From: an uncultured Clostridium sp.
Lineage (GTDB): Bacteria > Bacillota > Clostridia > TANB77 > CAG-508
NCBI GenBank assembly: GCA_905203195.1
Contig: CAJKVD010000052.1
Location: forward strand, 1 to 6,067
Reading direction: 5' to 3'
Length of the DNA stretch: 6,067 nucleotides
This document shows positions 5,788 through 6,067 of the stretch, in pieces. The translations under genes and the position numbers were made by a program. Within the stretch, counting starts at the first letter, position 1. The number at the start of each line of letters is the position of its first letter. The notes beneath the pieces were generated by a model. The model did not search any database and was not told the DNA's origin. It saw only the letters and a program-made list of their open reading frames with translations.

Positions 5788-5820
5788 CTCACAATAAATT
5801 GCCTTAAAATTGATTGTGAG
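5788..5820. repeat. 8-bp inverted repeat CTCACAAT…ATTGTGAG
   Basis: Perfect 8-base arms at 5788–5795 and 5813–5820 are separated by 17 bases. No T-run follows on either strand, so it is not a terminator. It could be a repressor operator upstream of the plus-strand features at 5846–6041. The arms are short and chance cannot be excluded in AT-rich DNA. Confidence 0.4.
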
Positions 5821-5845
5821 AGCTAATTAAATAGAATAAACATAG

Positions 5846-5880
5846 ACTACATGTAGTTTTTAAGCTACAGGTAGTTTTTT
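5846..5880 (+). terminator. Plus-strand terminator-like hairpin, possible attenuator
   Basis: ACTACATGTAG (5846–5856) pairs with CTACAGGTAGT (5865–5875), 10 of 11 positions complementary, around an 8-base loop, and is followed by five T residues. An outer pair, AAACATA (5838–5844) with TATGTTT (5880–5886), can extend the stem. No gene ends before it on the plus strand, so if it works it would stop a short leader or non-coding transcript started within 5700–5840, ahead of whatever lies beyond 6067. Confidence 0.55.
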
Positions 5881-5886
5881 ATGTTT

Positions 5887-6041
5887 AAAAGAGAATTGCC
5901 ACAAACTCTTAAAAAGTGATAGGTGTAATGAGCCGATGCTATAAAATTCATTCGTATTTGTATAAACAGTCTATTTATACAAGGTGCGTGAGTGAGATTT
6001 TAGAACACAGACTCACAATAATAAAAGAGTATTCGGTGGCA
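5887..6041 (+). ncRNA. Candidate structured RNA of unknown family
   Basis: Two consecutive long-range pairings enclose the block: TGCCAC (5897–5902) with GTGGCA (6036–6041) and ACTCTT (5905–5910) with AAGAGT (6025–6030), separated by small internal loops. Inside are three possible hairpins: AATGA with TCATT (5927–5931/5948–5952), TTGTATAAA with TTTATACAA (5958–5966/5974–5982, 9 bp perfect) and GTGAGT with ACTCAC (5988–5993/6011–6016). That gives a multibranch fold. It looks richer in G and C than the AT-rich DNA to its left. I do not recognise a known RNA family. The strand is chosen from the adjacent plus-strand terminator and is uncertain, and an overlapping small open frame is a rival explanation. 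Confidence 0.35.
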
Positions 6042-6044
6042 TAA
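5928..6044 (+). CDS. Possible 38-residue small protein (unconfirmed)
   Basis: A complete frame runs from ATG at 5928 to TAA at 6042–6044 and encodes 38 residues, beginning MSRCYKIHSYLYKQS and ending LTIIKEYSVA. It is basic and aromatic in the first half, with no signal peptide or membrane segment. AGGTG at 5921–5925 is only 2 bases from the ATG, too close for a good ribosome-binding site; GTG at 5916 is an alternative start in the same frame. I do not recognise the protein. It overlaps the candidate structured RNA, and a frame of this length can arise by chance. Confidence 0.2.
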   Translation: MSRCYKIHSYLYKQSIYTRCVSEILEHRLTIIKEYSVA

Positions 6045-6067
6045 CTTGGTGTGGATTTATAATTGTA

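Larger units (their letters stand above)
5534..6067. mobile_element. Terminal part of a putative integrated element (no convincing protein gene)
   Basis: This 534-base stretch begins exactly where similarity to tRNA-Gln stops and has no open frame longer than about 40 codons. It contains paired direct repeats (5674–5694), an inverted repeat (5788–5820), a plus-strand terminator-like hairpin (5846–5880) and a structured block (5887–6041). Together these fit the non-coding end of a prophage, integrative conjugative element or genomic island. No integrase, relaxase or phage gene is in view, so its class is unknown, and integrase genes more often sit at the other junction. The element call is inferred from the tRNA break. 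Confidence 0.5.

Noticed and set aside
5788..5820. Resemblance of ATTGTGAG/CTCACAAT to lac-type operator half-sites
   Set aside because: The spacing and orientation of the arms differ from LacI operators and no LacI-family gene is present, so it is kept only as an unassigned inverted repeat.

Overview
The window is strongly AT-rich bacterial DNA with a compact row of genes, all on the minus strand, so transcription runs from high to low coordinates. The era–yqzL–recO order, an L21-type leader before rplU, clear SigA-type promoters, strong Shine-Dalgarno sites and a split transketolase all point to a low-GC Firmicute (Bacillota), most likely in Clostridia. L27 lacks the cleavable N-terminal extension and no prp gene lies between rplU and rpmA, which suggests a lineage that has lost, or never had, that system. 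The genus cannot be named from this sequence.

Layout in the order of transcription. Positions 6067–5534 hold no convincing protein gene but much structure: two direct TTGGTTAGAT repeats, an inverted repeat, a plus-strand terminator-like hairpin and a 155-base block with long-range self-complementarity that may be a structured RNA, overlapped by a 38-codon open frame. At 5533–5487 is the 3' half of a tRNA-Gln(CUG) gene, cut exactly at the anticodon stem, followed by what looks like its original terminator. This is the usual appearance of the distal junction of an element integrated into a tRNA gene, so the stretch above 5533 is probably the end of an integrated element whose body lies outside the window.

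Below the junction is core chromosome: the N-terminal half of a split transketolase (5380–4553) without its C-terminal partner; a promoter plus L21 leader driving rplU (L21) and rpmA (L27); a GT4-type glycosyltransferase (3465–2173) with its own promoter overlapped by an 11-bp inverted repeat and closed by a strong terminator; then era, a YqzL-like small protein and recO, apparently one operon. A further promoter, ribosome-binding site and first three codons of another gene lie at 83–1.

Functionally the core part combines ribosome components (L21, L27), a ribosome-assembly GTPase (Era), recombination repair (RecO), pentose-phosphate metabolism (transketolase) and a sugar transferase. The part most worth a second look is 5487–6067, the tRNA junction and the gene-poor structured region beside it.
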